The notes beneath the pieces were generated by a model that did no database searches, was not told the origin of the DNA, and saw only the letters and a list, made by a program, of their open reading frames with translations. A stretch of DNA of 64,000 nucleotides, taken from contig NZ_BMLV01000002.1 in assembly GCF_014645495.1 (NCBI RefSeq), forward strand, positions 301,191 through 365,190. Direction: 5' to 3'. The translations under genes and the position numbers were made by a program. This stretch comes from Cloacibacterium rupense. GTDB lineage: Bacteria > Bacteroidota > Bacteroidia > Flavobacteriales > Weeksellaceae. The first letter of the stretch is position 1; every line of letters begins with the position of its first letter. Positions 44,232 to 52,768 of the stretch are shown here, piece after piece.

Positions 44232-44240
44232 TACATTTGC
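44232..44240 (+). promoter_or_regulatory. Putative promoter for the DUF4403 gene
   Basis: TACATTTGC matches TAnnTTTGC; TTG at 44207-44209 lies 22 bases upstream. It is 15 bases before the ATG at 44255 and lies inside the longer frame that opens at 44207, arguing for the downstream start. Confidence 0.55.
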
Positions 44241-44254
44241 TAAAATATTATACT

Positions 44255-45610
44255 ATGAAATTTTTCATCATAATTATTTCTTTTTTTTCATATGGCTTCG
44301 CATTTTCACAAACCGAAACTTACCAGTTTCCAAAAATCCCGAGTTCGGTTTCTATACCCGTCAATTTACCGATTTCTGAAATTCAAAGATTAGTCAATCA
44401 ACAAATTACAGGCGTTCTGTACGATGACCAAGATTTTGAAAATAACAAAAACGACCAACTGAAAACCAAAGTAGAAAAAGACGGAAATATCGCTATTAAA
44501 GCATTAACCAACAACAGATTAATGTTTTCTGTTCCGCTGAAAATTTGGGCAGAAAAAGGTTTAGGAACTTTAGGCGTTTATACCTACCAAGAAACCAATT
44601 TTAAAGTGGTGATGAATTTTATTTCTACCCTAGATTTTCAACAAAATTGGAGTTTGAAAACCAATACCACAACCGCAGGTTTTGTGTGGAAAGAAAAACC
44701 TGTTTTAGATTTTGGGAAAGTAAAAATTCCTTTGACTTCTATTATTGAAGGAATTCTAACGAAACAACAAAAAGAATTTACGAATGTAATAGACACGCAA
44801 ATTCAACAAAAAATGAATATGCAACCGTATTTGGTAATGGCTTGGAATCAATTTGCTGCACCAATTCAAGTTTCTGAAGAATACAATACTTGGCTGAAAA
44901 TTACACCACAAACAGTGAAAATGTCTCCGCTTGAAGTGTATGCTGACAAGATAAAATCTACGATTTCTGTGGATTTGTTTTCTGAAACTTTTACAGGAAT
45001 GCAACCTACGGCTAATCCTTTGGTAAAAAACATTCCGAATTATATTTCCGCACAAAATTTGGGCACTCAATTCGTAATGAAAACCACTGCCAATATTCCT
45101 TTTACAGAAGCCAATGCTATTGCAAAAAAACAATTTCAAGGAAAGGAATTTGATGTAGATAAAAGCAAAATAAAAGTGGAAAACATTAAAATTTATCCTG
45201 AAAACGAATTAGTTGTCATGGAAATTTTGACTTCAGGAAAAGTAAACGGAACTTCTTTTATCAAAGGAAATCTAATTTATGACGCCACAAAACATAAAAT
45301 TGGTTTCACAAAAACTGATTTTAGATTGAAAACAAAGAACATTTTCCAAAAGTTAGCGACTTCACTTTTTGAAGGTAAAATCGTGAAAATGATAGAACAA
45401 GACTATGGAATACCGCTTCTTGACATCGAAAATTCTTCTAAAAAAAGCATCGAAGAAAGTTTCAACAAAGAATATCACGCTGGATTAAAATTACAAGGAA
45501 AAGTTTTGGATTTAAAACCTACTCAATTTTTAGTAAATCCAGAATATATCACTACTGTTATTGACATTAATGCCAATTTAAATTTAAAAATTGAAGGGTT
45601 GAGTTTTTAA
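44255..45610 (+). CDS. DUF4403 secreted protein
   Basis: A 451-residue protein. ATG 44255 gives a good signal peptide (MKFFIIIISFFSYGFAFSQ). The frame is also open back to 44207, but that would add 16 residues before the signal. The mature protein matches DUF4403: SSVSIPVNLPISEIQRLVNQQ, FSVPLKIWAEKGLGTLG, and repeated lipid-binding-protein-like strands, for example IEGILTKQQKEFTNVIDTQI. Such proteins may bind lipids in the periplasm. No cysteine anchor. Confidence 0.8.
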   Translation: MKFFIIIISFFSYGFAFSQTETYQFPKIPSSVSIPVNLPISEIQRLVNQQITGVLYDDQDFENNKNDQLKTKVEKDGNIAIKALTNNRLMFSVPLKIWAEKGLGTLGVYTYQETNFKVVMNFISTLDFQQNWSLKTNTTTAGFVWKEKPVLDFGKVKIPLTSIIEGILTKQQKEFTNVIDTQIQQKMNMQPYLVMAWNQFAAPIQVSEEYNTWLKITPQTVKMSPLEVYADKIKSTISVDLFSETFTGMQPTANPLVKNIPNYISAQNLGTQFVMKTTANIPFTEANAIAKKQFQGKEFDVDKSKIKVENIKIYPENELVVMEILTSGKVNGTSFIKGNLIYDATKHKIGFTKTDFRLKTKNIFQKLATSLFEGKIVKMIEQDYGIPLLDIENSSKKSIEESFNKEYHAGLKLQGKVLDLKPTQFLVNPEYITTVIDINANLNLKIEGLSF

Positions 45611-45612
45611 AT

Positions 45613-46821
45613 TTAAGTGTTCAAATCCTGCGCAATGAGCCAGGCTTCGCTCCAACACGCTTGAAAATTAAAACCGCCAGTTACCGCATCAATATTGAGA
45701 ACTTCACCAGCAATGTAGAAATTTTCTAGAATTTTAGAACGCATTGTTTTAAAGTCAATTTCTTTTAAATCTACACCTCCCGCTGTTACAAATTCGTCTT
45801 TGAAGGTAGATTTTCCTTTTACTTGCATTATATTTTCGCAGAGATTTTCTAGAATTTTTTGGAGTTCTTGTTTGTTAATATGTGAAATATTTTTCTCTAA
45901 ATCTACTTTAGACAACCACAAAATTCGGTGCCAAAAACGTGAAGTGATGTCGAAAATTTTAGAATTTCCTATCGTTTTTTTAGGATTTTCTTCTCGGTAA
46001 TTTTTGAAAATTTCTTCGGCTTGTTCTTTATCAACGCCAATAAAATTGACTTTCACTTCAAAATGATATTTCAAATCTGCCAATTCTCTGGCTTTCCACG
46101 CAGAAAGTTTTAGAATGGCAGGTCCAGAAAGTCCCCAATGGGTAATGAGAAGCGGCCCAGATTCTTCCATTTTTAATTTTGGAATGGAAACTTCTGCATA
46201 AGGAAAACTCGTTCCCATTAAATCATTCAGCACATCATTTTTAATGTTAAAAGTAAACAATGACGGAACTGGCGAAACGATTTTATGCCCCAAATTCTCT
46301 ATCATTTTCAGGGATTTTGGTGAGCTTCCTGTGGTATAAATCACGTAATCAGAGAAGATTTCTTCTTCTTTGGTGATGATTTTATATCCTTTTTCTAGTT
46401 TTTGAATTTCTAAAACCACAGATTGTGTTTTGATTTCAAAATTTTTATTCTGAACTTCTTTTAAAAAACAGTCAATAATAGTTTGTGAAGAATTACTTTC
46501 TGGGAAGATTCTGTTGTCACCTTCTATCTTCAACGAAATGTTTCGTTGAGCAAACCAATCCATTGTATCACCTGGTTGAAATTTACTAAAAACGCTTAAC
46601 AGTTCTTTATTTCCTCTTGGATAGAATTTCACCAATTCTCTGGGATCAAAACAAGCGTGAGAAACATTACATCTTCCGCCGCCAGAAATTTTTACTTTTT
46701 GTAGCGTTTCGTTGTTTTGTTCTAAAATCGTGACGTTAAATTTTTCTGCATCTAAGTTTGCAGCACAGAAAAATCCAGCTGCTCCTCCTCCAATAATGGT
46801 GATTTTCTTTTTTTTATTCAT
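45613..46821 (-). CDS. HI0933-family FAD-dependent oxidoreductase
   Basis: A 402-residue flavoprotein (BaiN/RdsA-like). The FAD-binding start is KITIIGGGAAGFFCAANL with the GxGxxG variant, then KVKISGGGRCNVSHA, typical of the family, then DYVIYTTGSSPKSL and, near the C-terminus, YIAGEVLNIDAVTGGFNFQACWSEAW. This class reduces small substrates with NAD(P)H; the physiological substrate is unknown. Its stop is two bases from the end of the converging DUF4403 gene. Confidence 0.92.
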   Translation of the reverse strand: MNKKKKITIIGGGAAGFFCAANLDAEKFNVTILEQNNETLQKVKISGGGRCNVSHACFDPRELVKFYPRGNKELLSVFSKFQPGDTMDWFAQRNISLKIEGDNRIFPESNSSQTIIDCFLKEVQNKNFEIKTQSVVLEIQKLEKGYKIITKEEEIFSDYVIYTTGSSPKSLKMIENLGHKIVSPVPSLFTFNIKNDVLNDLMGTSFPYAEVSIPKLKMEESGPLLITHWGLSGPAILKLSAWKARELADLKYHFEVKVNFIGVDKEQAEEIFKNYREENPKKTIGNSKIFDITSRFWHRILWLSKVDLEKNISHINKQELQKILENLCENIMQVKGKSTFKDEFVTAGGVDLKEIDFKTMRSKILENFYIAGEVLNIDAVTGGFNFQACWSEAWLIAQDLNT

Positions 46822-46891
46822 CTTTAGGTTTTGATTAAAGCCAAATGAAATTCTTAATTTGATAAGCGGAATAAAGTGCGCTTCTATTGAT

Positions 46892-46900
46892 GCAAAAATA
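46892..46900 (-). promoter_or_regulatory. Putative -7 element for the HI0933-family gene
   Basis: Minus-strand TATTTTTGC, a full TAnnTTTGC match, 71 bases before the start. No -33 TTG at the usual distance. Confidence 0.45.
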
Positions 46901-46965
46901 CGATTTTTCTAAACCACGATTATTACGTAATTTTGAATCTTGAAAATTAAGTGATTTTATAACGG

Positions 46966-47074
46966 AATTGCGCCCCGAGTTGAGTGGAGCTCTCCCGAGA
47001 AAATATTTTTTAAAGAATGTAAAAAATATTTTTTTTGGGAAGCGGGAACGGAACGAGGAAATTGGCGCCCAAAA
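46966..47074. repeat. Long imperfect inverted-repeat element
   Basis: The core is a perfect 13-bp AT stem (AAAATATTTTTTA, 47000-47012, with 47020-47032). It is flanked by less perfect GC-rich arms: left starts GCGCCCCGAGTTGAGTGGAG, right ends GGAACGGAACGAGGAAATTG and GGCGCCC. This contrast with the AT-rich surroundings marks it as a distinct intergenic element. Confidence 0.6.
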
Positions 47075-47086
47075 TTTAGAAATTTT

Positions 47087-47587
47087 ATGATTTATTACCA
47101 TAAACACGAGGTTCGCTGGAGCGATATTGATGCGAACAGACATTTGGCAAATTCTTCTTACGTGCAATACTGCGCACAAACAAGAATGGCTTTTATGACG
47201 AAGCATAAAATGGGAGTGGCGCAACTCAACAGATGGGGAATTGGCCCCGTAATTTTGCATGAAAGATATTCTTTTTTTAAGGAAATTTATGCCGATCAAG
47301 AAGTGATTGTTTCGCTAGAAATTTCTGGAAGTTCTGAAGATGCAAGTATTTATAAGTTTACCCACAAATTTTATTTACCAGACGGTACACATTGCGCAAC
47401 GGCTGAAGCAACGGGAGTTTGGATTGATATGATGCTGCGAAAAACCACTACTCCACCAGATGATATTTTGGTAGTGATGAATCAGTTTAAGACTGAAAAT
47501 ACGAAATTATTATCAAGAGAAGACATTAAAGCATTGCCTTTCCGTCCGGAAAACTTAGATGCAAATTTGTTTGACTTAAATCGTTAA
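47087..47587 (+). CDS. Acyl-CoA/acyl-ACP thioesterase (hot-dog fold)
   Basis: A 166-residue protein of the 4-hydroxybenzoyl-CoA thioesterase/YbgC group. It has HEVRWSDIDANRHLANSSYVQYC, with the catalytic Asp in DIDANRH, then FKEIYADQEVIVSLE and GVWIDMMLRK. One domain, so it probably forms a dimer or tetramer. Substrate chain length unknown. It starts just after the inverted-repeat element; thiL follows 98 bases later across an AT-rich inverted repeat. Confidence 0.85.
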   Translation: MIYYHKHEVRWSDIDANRHLANSSYVQYCAQTRMAFMTKHKMGVAQLNRWGIGPVILHERYSFFKEIYADQEVIVSLEISGSSEDASIYKFTHKFYLPDGTHCATAEATGVWIDMMLRKTTTPPDDILVVMNQFKTENTKLLSREDIKALPFRPENLDANLFDLNR

Positions 47588-47599
47588 AATTTTTAAATA

Positions 47600-47684
47600 A
47601 TTGATGAATGATAATTGATTAATTAAGAAGTAAATTTTCTAAATCCTTTTATCAATTATCAATCATCTAATATCAATCATAAAT
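47600..47684. repeat. Imperfect AT-rich inverted repeat before thiL
   Basis: The left arm about 47600-47622 (contains GATGAATGATAATTGATTAA) pairs with the right arm about 47649-47671 (contains TTATCAATTATCAATCATC), with a few mismatches. ATCAATCAT recurs to 47680. It lies in the gap between the thioesterase gene and thiL. Confidence 0.45.
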
Positions 47685-47685
47685 T

Positions 47686-48738
47686 ATGCTCGAAGATAAA
47701 AAACCTCAATTAACGCCCATTTCAGAATTAGGAGAATTTGGTTTGATAAAACATCTTACCGAAAATTTTCCAATAAAAAATTCTTCCACAGAACGTTCTA
47801 TTGGTGATGACGCTGCCATCATTAATCCTGAAGATAAAAAAGTAGTGATTACTACCGATGTTTTGGCAGAAGGTGTTCATTTTAATTTGGGATATGTTCC
47901 ATTGAAACATTTAGGTTATAAAGCTGTGGTCGTGAATTTGAGTGATATTGCGGCAATGAACGCTGTTCCTACACAAATTTTGGTTTCTATGGCGGTTTCT
48001 AACAGATTTCCTGTGGAAGCTTTAGATGAAATTTATGACGGAATTTACAGAGCTTGTGAAAAGTATAATGTAGATTTAGTTGGCGGAGATACTACCAGTT
48101 CTACTTCTGGTTTGGTGATTACCATTACTGCAATTGGTTTAGAAACTTCTGAAAATTTGGTGAAAAGAGACGGAGCAAAACCAAATGATTTACTGGTAGT
48201 TACAGGAGATTTAGGCGGAGCTTATCTCGGTTTGCAAATTTTAGAAAGAGAGCATTCTGTGTATCTTGCCAATCCTAATATGCAGCCAGAAATGGAAGGT
48301 TATGATTATATTTTGGAGCGACAATTAAAACCTGAAGCAAGAACGGATATTAAAAAAATTCTTGAAAATTTAGAGATAAAACCAACTTCTATGATTGATG
48401 TTTCTGATGGTTTAGCTTCAGAAATTCTACATCTTTCTGATCAAAGTAAAGTGGGTTTCAGATTGTACGAAGAAAAAATTCCGTTAGACACGCTTACGAT
48501 TACTACGGCAGATGAATTTAACCTCAACCCTGCAATGTGTGCTTTGAGTGGTGGCGAAGATTATGAATTGCTTTTCACCATTTCGCCAAATGATTTTGAA
48601 AAATTAAGAAATCACCCAGATTTTACGGTGATTGGTCACGCTGTAGATTTGGAACAGGGAAATTTTATGGTTTTACGAGGAAGCAATGAATTGGCACAAA
48701 TTACAGCTCAAGGTTGGGATGCTTTTTTGAAGAAATAA
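47686..48738 (+). CDS. thiL: Thiamine-monophosphate kinase
   Basis: Makes thiamine pyrophosphate from thiamine phosphate. The 350-residue protein shows RSIGDDAAIINPEDKK (ATP/Mg binding), TTDVLAEGVHFN, SDIAAMNAVPTQILVSM, VGGDTTSSTSGLVI and GDLGGAYLGLQIL, all in the order of the AIR synthase fold. Near the C-terminus DVSDGLASEILHLSDQS is conserved. No thiamine riboswitch was seen upstream. Confidence 0.95.
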   Translation: MLEDKKPQLTPISELGEFGLIKHLTENFPIKNSSTERSIGDDAAIINPEDKKVVITTDVLAEGVHFNLGYVPLKHLGYKAVVVNLSDIAAMNAVPTQILVSMAVSNRFPVEALDEIYDGIYRACEKYNVDLVGGDTTSSTSGLVITITAIGLETSENLVKRDGAKPNDLLVVTGDLGGAYLGLQILEREHSVYLANPNMQPEMEGYDYILERQLKPEARTDIKKILENLEIKPTSMIDVSDGLASEILHLSDQSKVGFRLYEEKIPLDTLTITTADEFNLNPAMCALSGGEDYELLFTISPNDFEKLRNHPDFTVIGHAVDLEQGNFMVLRGSNELAQITAQGWDAFLKK

Positions 48739-48804
48739 AAATTTTGCCACAAATTCACGAATATTTATTTACAATTTTAAATTAGTTGCAATAAATTATT
48801 AAAA

Positions 48805-48972
48805 ATGGCACATTTTACACTTCTCCCAACTTTAATTATCATCACTTTTATAGGAGTAGTTTTGTACAAACATTACATAAAAAAAGAAAAGCAAGATTTG
48901 AAATCTTCTTTTCTTTTTGTTTTATTTTTCGTGGCTATTTGGGGATTGTTGTATTATTTTGTGTTTAGTTGA
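48805..48972 (+). CDS. 55-residue two-pass membrane protein
   Basis: ATG 48805 opens a 55-codon frame: a hydrophobic segment (about 5-20, LLPTLIIITFIGVVLY), a basic loop KHYIKKEKQD and a second segment (about 36-54) ending YYFVFS. The strong two-segment pattern supports a real gene. Its last 8 bases overlap the end of the converging phosphoesterase gene. Function unknown. Confidence 0.5.
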   Translation: MAHFTLLPTLIIITFIGVVLYKHYIKKEKQDLKSSFLFVLFFVAIWGLLYYFVFS

Positions 48973-49819
48973 ATTTATCTGCGACAAAACTTGCAAAAAC
49001 TTTTGGATGAATCAGTTCTTCCATATTGACTGAAATATCGTTTTCTTCAATCACAGGCTTTTCAAAGTCTTTTTCGTTAAAGAATTTTAAACTCCAAGTT
49101 CCTTTGTCAAATTCAAGCCAAGAAAGATTCTCAATCCAATCACCAGAATTTAAGTAATGAACGCTGCCTTTTTCGGTAGTCCAAATTTTATCTGCAGGTT
49201 GATGAATATGCCCACAAATTACATAATCATAATGATTGTTGATGGCAATTTCAGTGGCTTTTTTCTCAAAATCACCGATGAATTTCACCGCTTTTTTTAC
49301 AGAATTTTTCACTTTTTTGGAAAGAGAAACTTTTCCTTTCCCGAATTTTTCTAAAACCCAATTGATGGCTCTATTCACTAAAATCAACCAATCATAACCA
49401 ATTCCACCCAATTTGGCGATGAATTTTGCAGAACCTGAAGTAGTATGGTCAAAAACATCTCCGTGAAAAATCCAATGTTTTTTTCCTTCAATTTCTAATA
49501 AATATTTATCAGTGAGAAAAAGATTTCCCATTGATAAATCTGTGTATTTCCTTAAAAATTCGTCGTGATTTCCTGTAATGTAAATTACCTGAGTTCCTTT
49601 TTTCATCATTTTGAAAAATTCACTCAAAACCGACATATGAGAATTTGGAAAATACCTTTTAGAAAAAGCCCAACCATCAATTACATCACCATTGAGAATC
49701 AACAGTTTTGGAGAAACGCTTTTCAAGAATGCCACCAATTCTTTGGCGTGACAACCGTACGTTCCCAAATGAATGTCCGATAAAATCACTACTTCTACTT
49801 CGCGTTTTTGTTTTGCCAT
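48965..49819 (-). CDS. LpxH-like UDP-2,3-diacylglucosamine diphosphatase
   Basis: A calcineurin-like metallophosphoesterase of 284 residues. Metal-binding motifs are present in order: ILSDIHLG, LNGDVIDGW, ITGNHDEF, HGDVFDH and CGHIHQP. This pattern matches the LpxH-like family of Bacteroidota, which hydrolyses UDP-diacylglucosamine in lipid A synthesis. It is longer than E. coli LpxH by some 40 residues, with a C-terminal acidic tail. Exact activity is inferred. Confidence 0.87.
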   Translation of the reverse strand: MAKQKREVEVVILSDIHLGTYGCHAKELVAFLKSVSPKLLILNGDVIDGWAFSKRYFPNSHMSVLSEFFKMMKKGTQVIYITGNHDEFLRKYTDLSMGNLFLTDKYLLEIEGKKHWIFHGDVFDHTTSGSAKFIAKLGGIGYDWLILVNRAINWVLEKFGKGKVSLSKKVKNSVKKAVKFIGDFEKKATEIAINNHYDYVICGHIHQPADKIWTTEKGSVHYLNSGDWIENLSWLEFDKGTWSLKFFNEKDFEKPVIEENDISVNMEELIHPKVFASFVADKFN

Positions 49820-49877
49820 AAAAGTTTTTGTAAAAATAGTTCTGGTTTGTTAATTGGTGGTTAACAGAGTTTTAAAT

Positions 49878-50441
49878 TTATTCAAAATTCATAGTTATTG
49901 GAAAACGAAAAGCTGACTTTACTGGTTTTCCATCAATTTCCGCAGGTGTCCATTTTCCCTTATCTTTTATTCTGAACATTGTCAAGACAGCAATTTGATT
50001 AAAGAATTTATCACTCCCATTTGCTGAAATATTTAATACATTACCTTTCTCATCAACAATGAATTTTACTTCAGATTTTACAGTTCCTGAATTACCAGAT
50101 AATATTGAAATATCAAAATTTTCAGCAAAAAGTTTTCTAAATGCCCCTATTCCACCTTCAAAATTTATTGGCTTGCTCCAATTATCAGTAGAAAGTGTTT
50201 TAACGTCTATCTTTTCTTCATTCTTTTGGAATTCTGCAATTGCATTCTCGTATTCAATTGCCTGCTCTTCATAAAGCTTTGCTTCTTCTTTTTCTCTTTC
50301 GGCATTGTGAACTTTTTTATATTTTTTTCTAATCTCTGAATATTTCTGCTCAAATTTTTTATCAATTTTTTTAATTTCCGCAAATTGCGAAAACACAAAA
50401 ACAGAAATTAATGTAATAAAAAAAGAAAATAGTTTTTTCAT
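49878..50441 (-). CDS. Secreted protein with coiled coil and TonB-C-like domain
   Basis: A 187-residue protein: signal MKKLFSFFITLISVFVFSQ, then a Lys/Glu-rich helix (about 22-78, EKKYSEIRKKYKKVHNAEREK-like) that should form a coiled coil, then a TonB-C-like domain: FEGGIGAFRKLFAENFD, VKSEVKFIVDEKGNVLNISANG and PVKSAFRFPITMNFE. Paralogue of 43039-43467, but with an added coiled coil. pepT lies directly upstream on the same strand, with 11 bases between them. Confidence 0.68.
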   Translation of the reverse strand: MKKLFSFFITLISVFVFSQFAEIKKIDKKFEQKYSEIRKKYKKVHNAEREKEEAKLYEEQAIEYENAIAEFQKNEEKIDVKTLSTDNWSKPINFEGGIGAFRKLFAENFDISILSGNSGTVKSEVKFIVDEKGNVLNISANGSDKFFNQIAVLTMFRIKDKGKWTPAEIDGKPVKSAFRFPITMNFE

Positions 50442-50452
50442 GATTTTTTGTT

Positions 50453-51703
50453 TTATTTCTTCGCTTTCGCAATATTCACAATTACTTTCACTGCTTTTTC
50501 CATAGATTCTAGTGCTACAAATTCATACGGTCCGTGGAAATTTTCTCCACCTGCAAAAATATTAGGACAAGGCAATCCCATATAAGACAATTGTGCACCA
50601 TCAGTTCCACCGCGTATTGCTTTAATTTTTGGTTCTATGTTGGCGTCTTTCATCGCTTGTTCTGCAATTTCTACAATGTGCATTTTGCCTTCAAATTGCT
50701 GTTTCATATTTCTGTACTGCTCTTTAATTTCTATTTCGGCAGTATTTTCACCATGTTTTGCATTAAATTCTGCTACTTTTTCGTTGATGAATTTTTTACG
50801 ATTTTCAAATTTATCAGCATCGTGGTCACGGATAATGTATTGCAATTTAGCTTCAGAAACATCACCTTTAATTTCCATTAAATGATAAAAACCTTCAAAA
50901 CCTTTGGTGGTAGCTGGTGTTTCATTAGCTGGTAACATCTGTGCAAATTCCACTGCGAGAAGTCCTGCATTTTTCATTTGACCAAAAGCATAACCTGGAT
51001 GTACAGAAAGTCCATTGATTTTCACCACTGCTCCTGCTGCATTGAAGTTTTCGTATTCTAATTCGCCCACTTCACTTCCGTCCATCGTATAAGCATATTC
51101 TGCGCCGAATTTTTTTACATCAAATTTATGTGCACCTCTTCCAATTTCTTCGTCTGGTGTAAAACCGATGGCAATTCTTCCGTGTTTTATTTCTGGATGA
51201 GCTAGAAGATATTCTGCGGCGGTTACAATTTCTGCAACTCCTGCTTTATCATCAGCTCCGAGAAGAGTAGTTCCGTCAGTAGTAATCAAAGTTTTTCCTA
51301 CATATTTTTTCAAACTTGGGAATTTTTCAGACGAAAGCGTGAAACCAGTTGCAGCGTTCAGAACCAAATCTCCACCATTGTAATCGTCCCAAATTTGTGG
51401 ATTTACGTGTTCTCCTTTAAAATCTGGCGAAGTATCATAATGCGCGATAAAGCCCACTGTTGGCTCGTTTTCAGGAATATTAGAAGGAACATACGCCATA
51501 ATGTAGCCATTCTCGTCCATAGAAACATCAGCCAATCCTAAATCCTGCAATTCTTGGAAAATGTATTTTGCGATATCCCATTGTCTTTCCGTAGAAGGAG
51601 TAGTTTCACTTTCAGGATCGCTGGTAGAATATATTTTAACATAAGCTAGAAAACGGTTCAGAAGTCGCATTTTCCATTCGTGGTTGAATTCTATTGTCTG
51701 CAT
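50453..51703 (-). CDS. pepT: Peptidase T (tripeptidase)
   Basis: Zinc aminopeptidase of 416 residues that removes the N-terminal residue from tripeptides. Zinc ligands and catalytic residues appear in HYDTSPDFKG, LLGADDKAGVAEIV and FTPDEEIGRGAHKF; the dimerisation domain follows, with the last ligand near NIFAGGENFHGPYEF. Length and motif order match the M20B family. Confidence 0.94.
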   Translation of the reverse strand: MQTIEFNHEWKMRLLNRFLAYVKIYSTSDPESETTPSTERQWDIAKYIFQELQDLGLADVSMDENGYIMAYVPSNIPENEPTVGFIAHYDTSPDFKGEHVNPQIWDDYNGGDLVLNAATGFTLSSEKFPSLKKYVGKTLITTDGTTLLGADDKAGVAEIVTAAEYLLAHPEIKHGRIAIGFTPDEEIGRGAHKFDVKKFGAEYAYTMDGSEVGELEYENFNAAGAVVKINGLSVHPGYAFGQMKNAGLLAVEFAQMLPANETPATTKGFEGFYHLMEIKGDVSEAKLQYIIRDHDADKFENRKKFINEKVAEFNAKHGENTAEIEIKEQYRNMKQQFEGKMHIVEIAEQAMKDANIEPKIKAIRGGTDGAQLSYMGLPCPNIFAGGENFHGPYEFVALESMEKAVKVIVNIAKAKK

Positions 51704-51719
51704 TGAAAAGTATTTTTTA

Positions 51720-51727
51720 CAAATTTA
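51720..51727 (-). promoter_or_regulatory. Putative -7 element for pepT
   Basis: Minus-strand TAAATTTG fits TAnnTTTG, 17 bases before the pepT start. The region where a -33 element would lie is occupied by the GTTGGAA tandem repeat. Confidence 0.45.
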
Positions 51728-51736
51728 ATTTATTTG

Positions 51737-51765
51737 GTTGGAAGTTGGAAGTTGGGAGTTGGAAG
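51737..51765. repeat. 7-bp tandem repeat, four copies
   Basis: GTTGGAA at 51737-51743 and 51744-51750, GTTGGGA at 51751-51757, GTTGGAA at 51758-51764, plus one base. It lies in the divergent pepT/HMG-CoA lyase gap, next to the pepT -7 element. Confidence 0.75.
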
Positions 51766-51835
51766 AATTTTTAAGAATTTTCAAAATCCCCAAAAAATCG
51801 TATTTTTAGCAAAGAAATAAAATCTAAAAATAGAA

Positions 51836-52681
51836 ATGTTTTTAACCGAATGCCCAAGAGATGCGATGCAAGGTTGGGGAGAATTTATCCCTACTTCACA
51901 AAAGATAGATTACATCAATGCTTTGATGGAAGTAGGTTTTGATGTGCTAGATTGCGGAAGTTTTGTGTCTCCAAAAGCCATTCCACAAATGGCGGATACA
52001 AAAGAGGTAATTCCCGAAATTCAGAAAAAAAACAACACCAAAATTTCAGTAATTGTAGCCAATCTTTCTGGAGCAGAACGAGCCTTAAAGCATTCTAATA
52101 TAGATATTTTGGGATTTCCGTTTTCTATTTCGGAGACGTTTCAGTATAGAAATACCAATAAAAATCAGGAAGAAGCTTTCGAGGAAGTGGTGCAGATTTT
52201 AGAAATTTCTAAAGTCGAAAATCGGGAGCTGAATCTCTATTTTTCAATGGCTTTCGGAAATCCTTATGGTGAAATTTGGAAATGGGAAGATGTAGATTTT
52301 TGGGCGAAAAGATTTTCGGAAATAGGTGTTAAAAACATCTTGCTTTCTGACACTACTGGCGTTGCAGATGTAGAAAAAATATCCCTTTTGTTTGAAAAAA
52401 TCCCCGCAAAATATCCTGAAATAAATTTCGGAGCGCATTTCCATAATCGATACGAAGATTCTTACATCAAACTTAAAGCGGCTTATGATCAAGGTTGCCG
52501 AAGATTTGATTCTGCGATTAAAGGTTTGGGCGGGTGCCCTATGGCAAAAGATGATTTGGTAGGAAATATGCCTACGGAAAAAGTGATAAATTTTTTACAA
52601 TCCGAAAAGCTGGACCACCAATTAAATCTTCTTAACTTTGAAGCTGCTTGGAATAAAGCGAAAGATATTTTTAAATTTTAA
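51836..52681 (+). CDS. Hydroxymethylglutaryl-CoA lyase
   Basis: A TIM-barrel DRE-type lyase of 281 residues that splits HMG-CoA to acetoacetate and acetyl-CoA in leucine breakdown. It has ECPRDAMQGWGEFIPT (the metal and catalytic segment; RDAMQ stands for the usual RDGLQ), FGAHFHNRYED (metal ligands) and GLGGCPMAKDDLVGN with the catalytic Cys. Family assignment is firm; a related Claisen-type lyase is less likely. Confidence 0.88.
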   Translation: MFLTECPRDAMQGWGEFIPTSQKIDYINALMEVGFDVLDCGSFVSPKAIPQMADTKEVIPEIQKKNNTKISVIVANLSGAERALKHSNIDILGFPFSISETFQYRNTNKNQEEAFEEVVQILEISKVENRELNLYFSMAFGNPYGEIWKWEDVDFWAKRFSEIGVKNILLSDTTGVADVEKISLLFEKIPAKYPEINFGAHFHNRYEDSYIKLKAAYDQGCRRFDSAIKGLGGCPMAKDDLVGNMPTEKVINFLQSEKLDHQLNLLNFEAAWNKAKDIFKF

Positions 52682-52768
52682 ACTCTCGCTGATTATGCTG
52701 ATTTAGCAGATTTTTTTTAAATCACCACAATTTGCGAAATCTGCGTGAAAAAAATTATAACCCATTTT

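Noticed and set aside
46835-47299. Minus-strand frame of 154 codons across the inverted repeat and thioesterase start
   Set aside because: It overlaps a well-supported thioesterase gene on the other strand and encodes no recognisable protein.
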